From Pseudomonas fluorescens HK44 (GTDB lineage: Bacteria; Pseudomonadota; Gammaproteobacteria; Pseudomonadales; Pseudomonadaceae): a DNA stretch of 64,000 nucleotides. The notes beneath the pieces are model-generated. The model did not search any database and had not been told where the DNA came from. It saw only the letters and a program-made list of their open reading frames with translations. Position 1 is the first letter of the stretch. The number at the start of each line of letters is the position of its first letter. Below, piece after piece: positions 9,158-17,555 of the stretch. Position numbers and translations under genes: made by a program. The DNA is taken from the NCBI RefSeq assembly GCF_000217955.3, contig NZ_AFOY02000019.1, positions 542,711-606,710 on the forward strand, given 5' to 3'.

Positions 9158-11119
9158 TCACGCGCCACTTGAGGTCGGGTTTGATGCGGAAACATTCCGT
9201 TTTAGTAGGTCGCGCATCTGATTTGCTATTTGATTCGCTTCCTCGGCAGTCAATCCTGGCTGCCGTGCTTTCTTGATGAGGTCGTCGAGGGTCTGTGTGT
9301 GCTGACCCGCTGATAACCTAGTAATGGTGTCTAAAAACTGTTGTTCAAGGTTGTCGCCTTCAATTAACCACTCCTTTTCCGCGAGTGCTTTAAGCAGGCG
9401 TCCTTGCTCGGTTCCATGCCAGCGGGCCATCAACTGGATAGAGTTTAGCTTAGGATTTTTTTGCACGGCCTCGATCAGGGCTACCAGCAGTTGCGCATAA
9501 GTGTTGCTTTCATTTGCGAAGTGATCGGCGGTCTCAACTTTGCCGGCCAGTTGCGGGTGATGAATGAGTGTACGCAGCGCAATCAAGGTGGGGGCCTCGA
9601 CAGCAATCGGGGTGCGGGGCGGGCGTCGCTCATCGCGTTTGCCTTTCTTGTCCCAGGGTTTGTTATCCCACTTCTTGCCGCCGCTGCCCGGTTTTTTCGG
9701 CGTCCACTCCTGTTGGGGTGCGTAGGCCTCTTGCGGTTGGTGGTAGTCGGAATAGTCCGGCATGGCGTCGTAATCGATGCCCGGGTCGTAGGCGGGAGGT
9801 GCATCCTGTGGTGCGCTGTGCACCAACTGACTGACGGCTTCGCTGTTCAGGCCGGTAATTTCGGTCAGGCGCTGGCGCATCAGGGTGCGCAGGTTGGCTC
9901 CCGGGACTTTGTCGATCAGCGGCGCGGCGAGGGTGGCCATGTGGGCCTTGCCTTCAAGCGAGCGCGGATCGGATTCCTCGGTCAGTTGCTGAAAGAAATA
10001 GTCTGCCAATGGCTGGGCGTGCTGATTGATCCGCGCGCGAAAGGCGTCGGTGCCTTCGGAGCGGATTAGCGTGTCCGGGTCTTCGCCTTCGGGCAGGAAC
10101 AGGAAGCGCGCACGCCGTCCGTCTTGCAGGCTCGAAAGCGTTGACTCCAGGGCGCGCCACGCGGCATTGCGGCCAGCCTGGTCGCCGTCGAAGCAGAACA
10201 GCACGTTGGGCACCACGCGAAACAGCCGCTTCAAGTGTTCTTCGCTGGTGGCGGTGCCGAGTGTGGCGACGGCGTTGCGCAGGCCTTGCTGGGCCAGTGC
10301 GATGACGTCCATGTAGCCTTCGACGACGATGATTTCGTCGAGATTGCGGTTGTTCTTGCGTGCTTCATACAGGCCGTAGAGTTCCTGGCCTTTATGAAAT
10401 ACCGGGGTTTCCGGTGAGTTAAGGTATTTCGGTTTGTCGTCGCCCAGTACCCGGCCGCCAAATGCGATGATGCGCCCGCGGCTGTCGCGAATCGGGAACA
10501 TCACGCGGTCGCGAAAGCGATCATAGCGTTTGCCGGTTTCGGCGTTCTCGATCAACAGGCCGGCGTCGATCATGGCTTTTTGTTGCAGGGTGTCGCTGCT
10601 CAGATGCTTGAACAGGTTGTCCCAGCCTGGAGGTGCGAAGCCGAGGCCGAAATCACGGGCGATCTCGCCGGTCAGGCCGCGCCCCTTCAGGTAATCGACA
10701 GCTGCTTTTCGCGCCGGATGGCTTTTCAGTGCCTGACGGTAGAAATCAGCTGCGGCGGTCAATAGTGGGTAGAGCGGCGAGTCGGTCGGTTGTCGCGGTT
10801 TATGCGGGCGACCGCTTTCCTCGCGGGGTATTTCCATGCCGGCGGCTTTGGCCAGTTCTTCGACAGCCTGGGGGAAATCCAGGTTGTCGTGGTCCATGAT
10901 GAAGCCGAGGGCGTTGCCACCAGCGCCGCAGCCAAAGCAGTAATAGAACTGTTTCTCCGGGCTGACGCTGAAGGAGGGGGTTTTTTCTTTGTGAAACGGG
11001 CAGCAGGCAGTGTAGTTCTTGCCGGCTTTTTTCATTTGCAGGCGCGAGCTGACCACATCGACGATGTCGGTGCGGTTCAGAAGGTCGTCAATAAAGCTCT
11101 GGGGAATTAGCCCGGCCAT
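9158..11119 (-). CDS. dnaG: DNA primase DnaG
   Basis: A 653-residue protein. The N-terminal CHC2 zinc finger reads CPFHKEKTPSFSVSPEKQFY followed by CFGC (about residues 40-64). The catalytic core contains ARDFGLGFAP and the TOPRIM motifs VVEGYMDVIAL and FDGDQAGRNAA. A proline/lysine-rich linker (about 430-485) joins a C-terminal DnaB-binding helical domain. DnaG makes RNA primers at the replication fork. The start ATG 11119 is preceded by a GAGAA ribosome site. The gene lies between rpsU and rpoD; the intervals on both sides lack strong terminators, apart from a weak hairpin after rpsU, so partial cotranscription is expected. Confidence 0.98.
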   Translation of the reverse strand: MAGLIPQSFIDDLLNRTDIVDVVSSRLQMKKAGKNYTACCPFHKEKTPSFSVSPEKQFYYCFGCGAGGNALGFIMDHDNLDFPQAVEELAKAAGMEIPREESGRPHKPRQPTDSPLYPLLTAAADFYRQALKSHPARKAAVDYLKGRGLTGEIARDFGLGFAPPGWDNLFKHLSSDTLQQKAMIDAGLLIENAETGKRYDRFRDRVMFPIRDSRGRIIAFGGRVLGDDKPKYLNSPETPVFHKGQELYGLYEARKNNRNLDEIIVVEGYMDVIALAQQGLRNAVATLGTATSEEHLKRLFRVVPNVLFCFDGDQAGRNAAWRALESTLSSLQDGRRARFLFLPEGEDPDTLIRSEGTDAFRARINQHAQPLADYFFQQLTEESDPRSLEGKAHMATLAAPLIDKVPGANLRTLMRQRLTEITGLNSEAVSQLVHSAPQDAPPAYDPGIDYDAMPDYSDYHQPQEAYAPQQEWTPKKPGSGGKKWDNKPWDKKGKRDERRPPRTPIAVEAPTLIALRTLIHHPQLAGKVETADHFANESNTYAQLLVALIEAVQKNPKLNSIQLMARWHGTEQGRLLKALAEKEWLIEGDNLEQQFLDTITRLSAGQHTQTLDDLIKKARQPGLTAEEANQIANQMRDLLKRNVSASNPTSSGA

Positions 11120-11556
11120 GGCGTTCTCGTCATCACTGCGCTGAAAATCTAATCCGCGCGAAAGGCGGCCTGATGCTGGTCATAATGTTGAGGCGCGGAG
11201 GATGTGCGGCTCGACCAGGTATCGTCTGCGTATTCGCTGTCGGGAAGTGTATCTGCCGAAAATCCGCTGACGTTAGTGCGCATCGGTATTCGACTGTTTG
11301 AAAGTGTTGCGCTGAGTCCGCATTGGCCAAAGGGAGGCCTCGGATAGCTCATAAGTGGGCACGCAAAATCGTGCCTTGGGCTGATCGTCGTGAGAGGAAT
11401 CAGTAAAAGGTTGTGCTCGTCAGTAGCCTTGGAAGGCTCGTCAGAAGAGACGTGCACCGCTGGCAAAAGAGCCAGGTCTGACGTGTGAAGCAGATTTGTC
11501 TCGGTCGCGTCTGCGGCTTTGACAGTGAAGCATCAAGCGATTTCCGCAAATGCCAT
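11120..11556. other. Gene-free interval between rpsU and dnaG
   Basis: About 440 bp without a gene I can support. A frame on the minus strand (11149-11466) stays open for 105 codons, but it starts at TTG, lacks a convincing ribosome site and has no recognisable domain. P. aeruginosa carries a yqeY-like gene at this place as far as I recall; no trace of such a protein is visible here. The interval probably carries promoters for dnaG-rpoD, which I could not define. Confidence 0.5.
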
Positions 11557-11579
11557 AAGCCCGGCTGAGGGCCGGGCTT
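11557..11579 (-). terminator. Hairpin after rpsU (weak terminator or attenuator)
   Basis: AAGCCCGGC-CCTCA-GCCGGGCTT on the minus strand, about 30 nt past the rpsU stop. The following sequence is only moderately T-rich, so read-through to dnaG is plausible, as known for the E. coli rpsU-dnaG-rpoD operon. Confidence 0.6.
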
Positions 11580-11608
11580 GGCAGAAGCTTGCTACGAACG
11601 TCTGCGTA

Positions 11609-11824
11609 TTAGTACAGACGAACGGCGCGGCGCTGTTCGCGCTGAACTTTCTTGGCGTGACGCTTAACAGCGGCTGCTGCTTTACGCTTACGCTCAGAAG
11701 TCGGCTTCTCGTAAAATTCGCGGCTACGAACTTCAGCCAGAACACCGGCTTTTTCGCAGGAGCGCTTGAAACGACGCAGAGCTACGTCGAAGGGTTCGTT
11801 CTCTTTAACTTTGACGGCTGGCAT
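11609..11824 (-). CDS. rpsU: 30S ribosomal protein bS21
   Basis: A 71-residue, strongly basic protein. The N-terminus [20 protein letters not shown] and the tail [14 protein letters not shown] are the signature of bacterial bS21. The protein binds the 30S platform and helps initiation on natural mRNAs. It is the first gene of the rpsU-dnaG-rpoD cluster and is divergent from tsaD, with about 200 bp between the starts where promoters for both must lie. Confidence 0.98.
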
Positions 11825-12023
11825 CCAGAGCTACCTTCATTCATTACCGGGGTCAACATCCTCGCGGCAAAAGTGCACTTGAAGACGTCGGTTTTTAAGG
11901 GTTGCGGATGTTAACCCCTCATCGCTCGGAATGCAAAGCCTCTGATCGAAAACCGCTGGTCGGGGCATCACGTGGCGACTATTATGCGCGCCTTCGAATT
12001 TAGCCTAAACAAGGCGCAAACCC

Positions 12024-13049
12024 ATGCTAGTACTGGGATTAGAAACCTCCTGCGACGAAACCGGCGTCGCACTTTACGACAGTGAAAAAGGCCTGCTGGC
12101 CGATGCGCTGTTCAGCCAGATCGACCTGCATCGCGCCTATGGTGGCGTGGTGCCGGAGCTGGCTTCGCGTGACCACGTCAAACGTATGCTGCCCTTGATT
12201 CGTCAGGTGTTGGCTGAAGCCGACTGCGTGCCGACCGAGATCGATGCCATCGCCTACACTGCGGGTCCCGGGCTTGTCGGGGCCTTGCTGGTGGGGGCTT
12301 CCTGCGCTCAGGCGCTGGCGTTTGCCTGGGGTATTCCAGCCTTGGGCGTGCACCACATGGAAGGCCACTTGCTGGCACCGATGCTGGAGCCGCAACCGCC
12401 CGAATTTCCGTTCGTCGCTTTGTTGGTGTCTGGTGGTCATACTCAGCTGGTTCGGGTCGATGGTATCGGTCAATACGCGTTGTTGGGCGAGACGCTTGAT
12501 GACGCTGCCGGTGAGGCGTTCGACAAGACCGCGAAAATGATGGGCCTCAATTACCCTGGCGGTCCGGAAATCGCGCGATTGGCCGTGCAAGGCGTTGCCG
12601 GACGCTTCGTGTTTCCTCGTCCGATGTGTGATCGGCCAGGTCTGGATTTCAGTTTCAGCGGCTTGAAAACCTTTGCCTTGAACACATGGCAACAGTGCGT
12701 CAGCGCTGGGGACGACGGCGAGCAAACACGCAGCGACATCTCGCTGGCCTTCCAGCAGGCGGTGGTGGAGACTTTGACCGTCAAGTGCAAGCGTGCCCTG
12801 AAGCAGGCGGGTCTCAAGCGTCTGGTGATCGCTGGCGGCGTCAGTGCGAACAAGGCATTGCGTGTGTCCCTGGAGAAAATGCTTGGCGACATGAAGGGCG
12901 ACGTTTACTACGCACGTCCGGAGTTCTGTACCGATAATGGCGCGATGATCGCTTTTGCCGGGTGTCAGCGATTGCAGGCCGGTCAGCAGGAAAGTCTGGC
13001 GATCAGCGTGCAGGCGCGCTGGCCGATGGAGCAGTTGTCACCTGTGTAA
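12024..13049 (+). CDS. tsaD: tRNA t6A37 threonylcarbamoyltransferase TsaD
   Basis: A 341-residue ASKHA-fold protein (Kae1/Gcp family). The N-terminal motif GLETSCDETGVALYD and the metal-binding HMEGH (within GVHHMEGHLLAP) are intact, as are SGGHTQLV and the C-terminal GGVSANKALR and CTDNGAMIAFAG motifs. With TsaB, TsaC and TsaE it transfers the threonylcarbamoyl group to A37 of tRNAs that read ANN codons. It is divergent from rpsU and convergent with plsY. The conserved position beside rpsU supports the call. Confidence 0.98.
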   Translation: MLVLGLETSCDETGVALYDSEKGLLADALFSQIDLHRAYGGVVPELASRDHVKRMLPLIRQVLAEADCVPTEIDAIAYTAGPGLVGALLVGASCAQALAFAWGIPALGVHHMEGHLLAPMLEPQPPEFPFVALLVSGGHTQLVRVDGIGQYALLGETLDDAAGEAFDKTAKMMGLNYPGGPEIARLAVQGVAGRFVFPRPMCDRPGLDFSFSGLKTFALNTWQQCVSAGDDGEQTRSDISLAFQQAVVETLTVKCKRALKQAGLKRLVIAGGVSANKALRVSLEKMLGDMKGDVYYARPEFCTDNGAMIAFAGCQRLQAGQQESLAISVQARWPMEQLSPV

Positions 13050-13084
13050 AGACGGGTGAGTCAGGGCCGTACTCGACAAGAGTA

Positions 13085-13654
13085 TTAAAAATGCCGTTCG
13101 CGCCCGGCAAACAGGTCGCGTAGATTGCCGCGATGGCGCCAGACGATCAGTGCTGTCAGAGCACTCATGGGCAGCAATGCTCCCGGCTCCTGCCAGGCGA
13201 GCAGTGGCAGGGTCAGGGGCGTGGCGATCAGGGCGGCCAGCGAGCTGGTGCGTGTGAGGTAGAAGGTCAATAGCCACGCGCCGATAGCCAGAAGCGCTGC
13301 CGGAGGGTAAAGCCCCAGCAGCATGCCGGCAGCCGTTGCAACACCTTTGCCGCCGCGAAAGCGGAAGTACAGCGGATACAGATGGCCGATCACGGCATAG
13401 ACGCCGACCCAGGCCTGTTGCTGTACCGAGAGGCCTGCTAGCCCTGCGACCAACACGGGCAGCAGGCCTTTGCAGAGGTCGCCGAGCAAAGTCAGGACGG
13501 CGAGTTTTTTGCCGGCCAGGCGTAACATGTTGGTGGCGCCGGCATTGCCCGAGCCACTCATTCGCGGATCGGGGTGACCGGTCAGGCGGCTGAGCAAAAT
13601 GGCAAAGGACAGAGAGCCAAGCAGGTAGGCGAGGATCGCCAGTAACCAAAACAT
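13085..13654 (-). CDS. plsY: Glycerol-3-phosphate acyltransferase PlsY
   Basis: A 189-residue integral membrane protein with about five hydrophobic helices. The first cytoplasmic loop carries SGSGNAGATNMLR and the second RFRGGKGVATAAG, the acyl-phosphate and glycerol-3-phosphate binding motifs of PlsY. It uses acyl-phosphate from PlsX to make lysophosphatidic acid at the inner membrane. It is divergent from folB, with only 74 bp between the starts. Confidence 0.97.
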   Translation of the reverse strand: MFWLLAILAYLLGSLSFAILLSRLTGHPDPRMSGSGNAGATNMLRLAGKKLAVLTLLGDLCKGLLPVLVAGLAGLSVQQQAWVGVYAVIGHLYPLYFRFRGGKGVATAAGMLLGLYPPAALLAIGAWLLTFYLTRTSSLAALIATPLTLPLLAWQEPGALLPMSALTALIVWRHRGNLRDLFAGRERHF

Positions 13655-13728
13655 GCTAACTATTCCGGGCGAGGACGCCCTGATTCTAACGGCGCATTGC
13701 GCCCTTGTCGTGCTGCGGAGAAGAGTGC

Positions 13729-14082
13729 TTGGACAGAGTGTTTATCGAGGGCCTGGAAGTCGACACGGTGATCGGTGCCTATGACTGGGAGCGCGGCATC
13801 CGTCAGTGCCTGCGTCTTGATCTGAATTTCGCCTGGGACAATCGCCCGGCAGCGGCCGGTGATGACCTGACCCTGGCGCTCGACTACGCCAGCGTGACGG
13901 CACGTATTCAGGCGTTCGCCGAGCAGGCGCAGTACCAACTGGTTGAAACCTTTGCCGAGCGTCTGGCCGAAGTCTTGATGAGCGAATTCAAGGTTACCTG
14001 GCTGCGCCTCAAGCTGACCAAACCGGGGGCTATCCCGGCTGCAACGGGCGTGGGCGTGGAGATCGAGCGCGGATGTCGCTAA
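13729..14082 (+). CDS. folB: Dihydroneopterin aldolase FolB (TTG start)
   Basis: The protein has 117 residues and opens with DRVFIEGLEVDTVIGAYDWE, the normal N-terminus of FolB with the conserved IG-x-YDWER motif. I place the start at TTG 13729 because a good ribosome site (GGAGAAGAG, 13716-13724) lies a few bases upstream. A second TTG at 13705 would overlap that site. The enzyme cleaves 7,8-dihydroneopterin to the 6-hydroxymethyl pterin in folate synthesis. It overlaps folK by 10 bp, so the two consecutive steps are translationally coupled. Confidence 0.93.
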   Translation: MDRVFIEGLEVDTVIGAYDWERGIRQCLRLDLNFAWDNRPAAAGDDLTLALDYASVTARIQAFAEQAQYQLVETFAERLAEVLMSEFKVTWLRLKLTKPGAIPAATGVGVEIERGCR

Positions 14083-14591
14083 CTCAGGTATTTCTTGGGC
14101 TCGGCAGCAATGTCGAGCGCGAAGCTCATTTGCAGGCGGGGCTGGAAGCGCTTGCCGGTTTTCTGGTGGATATACGCTGTTCGGCGGTGTTCGAAAGTCA
14201 GCCAGTGGGGATCAAGAGCGGTCCGTTTTTCAATTTCGTGGTGTCGGCGTTTACCGATCTGCCGTTGATGGAACTGGACCGTCGATTGAAGTTTATCGAG
14301 GCCGACAACGGTCGTTATGCCCCGGATCGCAAGGGTTTGCCGTTGGATATCGACGTGCTGTTGTATGGCGATCTGGTGGGTAATTTCGACGGATTGATCC
14401 TGCCACGAGCGGAAATCCTGAAAAATGCCTTTGTGCTGTGGCCGTTGTCGCTGATAGCGCCGGACAGGGTCCATCCCGGCGTGGGTAAAAGTTTTGCGAC
14501 GCTGAGGCGTGAAGCGCAGATTGATCAGGTTCTGGCGCCGGTGGCGTTTGAGTGGCGCGGCGAGCAGTTGACCCCTTCGATTCTGCTGTGA
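14073..14591 (+). CDS. folK: 6-hydroxymethyl-dihydropterin pyrophosphokinase FolK
   Basis: A 172-residue HPPK. It shows the N-terminal FLGLGSNVERE, the ExxP-like region FESQPVG, the core RYAPDRKGLPLDIDVLLYGD and the late VHPG. The two aspartates of DIDVLLYG bind the magnesium ions. It phosphorylates the FolB product with ATP. It starts within the last codons of folB. Pseudomonas often carries another folK elsewhere with panB/panC, so this may be one of two copies. Confidence 0.92.
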   Translation: MSLTQVFLGLGSNVEREAHLQAGLEALAGFLVDIRCSAVFESQPVGIKSGPFFNFVVSAFTDLPLMELDRRLKFIEADNGRYAPDRKGLPLDIDVLLYGDLVGNFDGLILPRAEILKNAFVLWPLSLIAPDRVHPGVGKSFATLRREAQIDQVLAPVAFEWRGEQLTPSILL

Positions 14592-14603
14592 CCTTGATGA
14601 CGC

Positions 14604-14695
14604 CATCGCGGGCAAGCCTTGCTCCTACAGTATTGTGTCGTACGCCATTTACGCGCTCGGCATAGGTCTCGTAGGAGCAAGGCTTGCCCGCGATG
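14604..14695. repeat. REPIN: two inverted REPs, perfect 25-bp arms
   Basis: Arms at 14604-14628 and 14671-14695 are exact reverse complements (core ggagcaaggcttgcccgcga). They sit between the convergent folK and cca genes. Typical RAYT-mobilised REPIN of Pseudomonas. Confidence 0.93.
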
Positions 14696-14699
14696 CTTT

Positions 14700-15929
14700 T
14701 CAAGCAGACGCCGCCTCTTTGTAGGCCTTCAGCGCCTTGAGCCGTTCGCGTTTCAAGGCTTCGCCCAGCTCCGGGCCTTTGAATCCCTGCTCCAGCAAAG
14801 GCTGAACCGCCACGGTGCGTGCGGCGGTCGCCGCATCGCGCAAATAATCTGCTTGTGGATAACTTCTCTGCTCAAGGCCTTTGCGGCCGCGGGCGTCCAT
14901 TTCGCAGGCTTTGATGAACTCTTCAAAGCGCTGCGGCCGTCGGTAAACGTCGAAGCTTTGCAGCAACTCCAGCAATGTCGACGGCTTCAGCTCCAGCGCG
15001 CGATGACCATGGGTGTGGTATTCGCCGACCAGCAACGCCAGTTCCTGGCAGTCACGCGGGGCCTTGAAGCGTTCGTTGACTGCTTTGATCAGCTTCAGGC
15101 CCTTGTGCTCGTGAGCGATGTGTCTGGGCCACTGGCTCTCGGGTGTCAGGCCTTTGCCCAGATCGTGCAGCAAGCAGGCCCAGCGCACGGTCAGCGGCTG
15201 TTTGTGCAGGGCAGCCTGTTCGAGAACGCTCAGGGTGTGCACGCCGCTGTCGATTTCCGGGTGGTGGGCTTCGGGTTGCGGTACGCCGAACAGCGCGTCA
15301 ATCTCGGGGATCAATACTTTCAGGGCGCCACAGTCGCGCAGAACCTGGATGAAGACTTGTGGCTGATCTTCCATCAGGGCGCGGGATATTTCTTTCCAGC
15401 TACGTTCTGCTGTCAGTGCCTCAAGCTCACCTGATTCGCTGAGCTGACGCATCAGTTCCAGGGTCTCCGGAGCTATTGTGAACCCGAGCCCGGCATAGCG
15501 CGCGGCGAAACGGGCAACACGCAGAACACGGAGTGGATCTTCGGCGAACGCGGGGGAAACATGACGCAGCAAGCGTGCTTCAAGATCGCGCTGGCCGTGA
15601 TACGGATCGGTCAATTGACCATGATCGTCTTCGGCCATGGCATTGATCGTCAGGTCGCGCCGAATCAGGTCTTCTTCGAGGGTGACTTCGGGGCTGGCGT
15701 GGAAGGTGAAGCCGCCGTAGCCGCGTCCGCTTTTGCGTTCGGTGCGTGCAAGTGCGTATTCCTCGCCGCTTTTGGGGTGAAGGAATACCGGAAAATCGGC
15801 GCCTACCGGGCGATAGCCCTTGGCGAGCATTTCTTCGGTGCTGGCGCCCACCACCACCCAGTCGATGTCGGTAACAGGCTTGCCGAGCAGGCGGTCACGG
15901 ACCGCGCCGCCGACTTTATAAATCTGCAT
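14700..15929 (-). CDS. cca: Multifunctional CCA tRNA nucleotidyltransferase/phosphohydrolase
   Basis: A 409-residue class II CCA-adding enzyme. The N-terminal motif KVGGAVRDRLLGKPVTDIDW holds the catalytic DxD, followed by RRDLTINAMA and the template-like EDPLRVLRVARFAARY. The HD phosphohydrolase part has CLLHDLGKGLTP near residue 255. The enzyme builds or repairs the 3' CCA of tRNAs. The stop lies only 5 bp from the REPIN. The next upstream gene on this strand is ycgB (63-bp gap). Confidence 0.97.
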   Translation of the reverse strand: MQIYKVGGAVRDRLLGKPVTDIDWVVVGASTEEMLAKGYRPVGADFPVFLHPKSGEEYALARTERKSGRGYGGFTFHASPEVTLEEDLIRRDLTINAMAEDDHGQLTDPYHGQRDLEARLLRHVSPAFAEDPLRVLRVARFAARYAGLGFTIAPETLELMRQLSESGELEALTAERSWKEISRALMEDQPQVFIQVLRDCGALKVLIPEIDALFGVPQPEAHHPEIDSGVHTLSVLEQAALHKQPLTVRWACLLHDLGKGLTPESQWPRHIAHEHKGLKLIKAVNERFKAPRDCQELALLVGEYHTHGHRALELKPSTLLELLQSFDVYRRPQRFEEFIKACEMDARGRKGLEQRSYPQADYLRDAATAARTVAVQPLLEQGFKGPELGEALKRERLKALKAYKEAASA

Positions 15930-15992
15930 AAAAAACCTCCGTTAGCCCGACAGGATAACCCTTGCGTCGAGCTTTCGGAGGTCCGGGTGACA

Positions 15993-17555
15993 TCAAAGAT
16001 GAATGACGGCGAGGTCCATCCGACCGTATTCACCCTCGCTATGCTCGCCTCTGGGCGGGACATGATGGGTTTTCATTACCTGGTCGCCTTGCAGGGTTTC
16101 CAGGTGAATATCGAAGCCCCAGAGGCGGTGCAGGTGCTTGAGCACCTCCTCGGTGGAGTCCCCGAGTGGTTTACGATCATGTTGCTGATGGCGCAGTGTC
16201 AGCGAGCGGTCGCCGCGCCGGTCGATGCTGTAGATCTGTATGTTCGGTTCGCGGTTACCCAGGTTGTACTGCGCTGCCAGGGTTTCACGAATGGTCCGAT
16301 AGCCTTCTTCGTCATGAATGGCTGGCACCAGCAGGTCGTCCTTCTGGTCGTCATCAAGAATGCTGAACAGTTTCAGGTCACGAATCACTTTGGGAGACAG
16401 GTACTGCAGGATGAAGCTTTCGTCCTTGAAGCTGCTCATGGCGAACTTGATGCTCGACAGCCAGTCGGTCCCGGCGATTTCAGGGAACCAGCGGTAATCC
16501 TCTTCAGTGGGCGCTTCGCACATGCGCCGAATGTCGCGGTACATGGAAAAGCCCAGGGTGTAGGGGTTGATGCCATTGTAGTAAGGGCTATCGAACCCGG
16601 GCTGGAAGACCACGCTGGTGTGAGAGGCCAGGAACTCCATCATGAAGCCGTCCGTCACCAGGCCCTCGTCGTACAGGTCATTCATCAGGGTGTAGTGCCA
16701 GAACGTCGCCCAGCCCTCGTTCATGACCTGAGTCTGACGCTGTGGATAAAAGTACTGCGCGATCTTGCGCACGATCCGTACGATTTCCCTCTGCCATGGC
16801 TCCAGCAGCGGGGCGTGCTTTTCGATGAAGTAGAGGATGTTCTCCTGCGGTTCTGCCGGAAAGCGTGCGTTGTCCTTCTCGTTGTACTTGTCTGCGCCTT
16901 TTGGAATGGTGCGCCACAGGTCGTTGATCTGCTTTTGCAGGTGTTCTTCGCGATCCTTTTGCCGGCGTCGCTCCTCTTCCGCGGAAATCGGATAAGGACG
17001 TTTGTAGCGGTCGACACCGTAGTTCATCAGGGCATGACAGGAGTCCAGCAGGTCTTCCACGGCATCGATGCCATGGCGTTCCTCGCATTGCATGATGTAC
17101 TGCTTGGCAAACACCAGGTAATCGATGATCGAACTGGCATCGGTCCAGGTGCGGAACAGGTAATTACCCTTGAAAAAGCTGTTGTGGCCATAGCAGGCGT
17201 GGGCCACCACCAGTGCCTGCATGCAGATGGTGTTTTCTTCCATCAGGTAGGCGATGCATGGGTCCGAGTTGATCACGATCTCGTAGGCCAGCCCCATCTG
17301 GCCGCGACTGTAGGACTTCTCGGTGCTGAGGAAGTGTTTGCCATAGGACCAGTGGTGATAGCCCAGCGGCATGCCGACAGAGGCGTAGGCGTCCATCATC
17401 TGCTCGGCGGTAATCACCTCGATCTGGTTAGGGTAGGTATCGAGCGCGTAGCGGGCCGCAAGACGACTGATTTCCCGGTCGTAGGCCTGGATCAGCTCGA
17501 ACGTCCATTCGGAGCCTGTGGATATGGGTTGGCGCTTCTGCTCTTTGGCGGTCAT
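15993..17555 (-). CDS. ycgB: SpoVR-family protein YcgB
   Basis: A 520-residue soluble protein of the SpoVR/YcgB family, recognised by SEWTFELIQAYDREISRLAA, by VNSDPCIAYLMEENT-type sequence, and by MNEGWATFWHYTLMNDLYDE near the middle. The biochemical role is unknown; E. coli YcgB is expressed under RpoS. Its ATG overlaps the yeaH stop by four bases (ATGA). With yeaH and prkA it forms a conserved stationary-phase/stress set that is co-inherited in proteobacteria. Confidence 0.93.
   Translation of the reverse strand: MTAKEQKRQPISTGSEWTFELIQAYDREISRLAARYALDTYPNQIEVITAEQMMDAYASVGMPLGYHHWSYGKHFLSTEKSYSRGQMGLAYEIVINSDPCIAYLMEENTICMQALVVAHACYGHNSFFKGNYLFRTWTDASSIIDYLVFAKQYIMQCEERHGIDAVEDLLDSCHALMNYGVDRYKRPYPISAEEERRRQKDREEHLQKQINDLWRTIPKGADKYNEKDNARFPAEPQENILYFIEKHAPLLEPWQREIVRIVRKIAQYFYPQRQTQVMNEGWATFWHYTLMNDLYDEGLVTDGFMMEFLASHTSVVFQPGFDSPYYNGINPYTLGFSMYRDIRRMCEAPTEEDYRWFPEIAGTDWLSSIKFAMSSFKDESFILQYLSPKVIRDLKLFSILDDDQKDDLLVPAIHDEEGYRTIRETLAAQYNLGNREPNIQIYSIDRRGDRSLTLRHQQHDRKPLGDSTEEVLKHLHRLWGFDIHLETLQGDQVMKTHHVPPRGEHSEGEYGRMDLAVIHL

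Noticed and set aside
11149..11466. 105-codon minus-strand frame between rpsU and dnaG
   Set aside because: TTG start, no convincing ribosome site, no domain and unusual composition; not supported as a gene.
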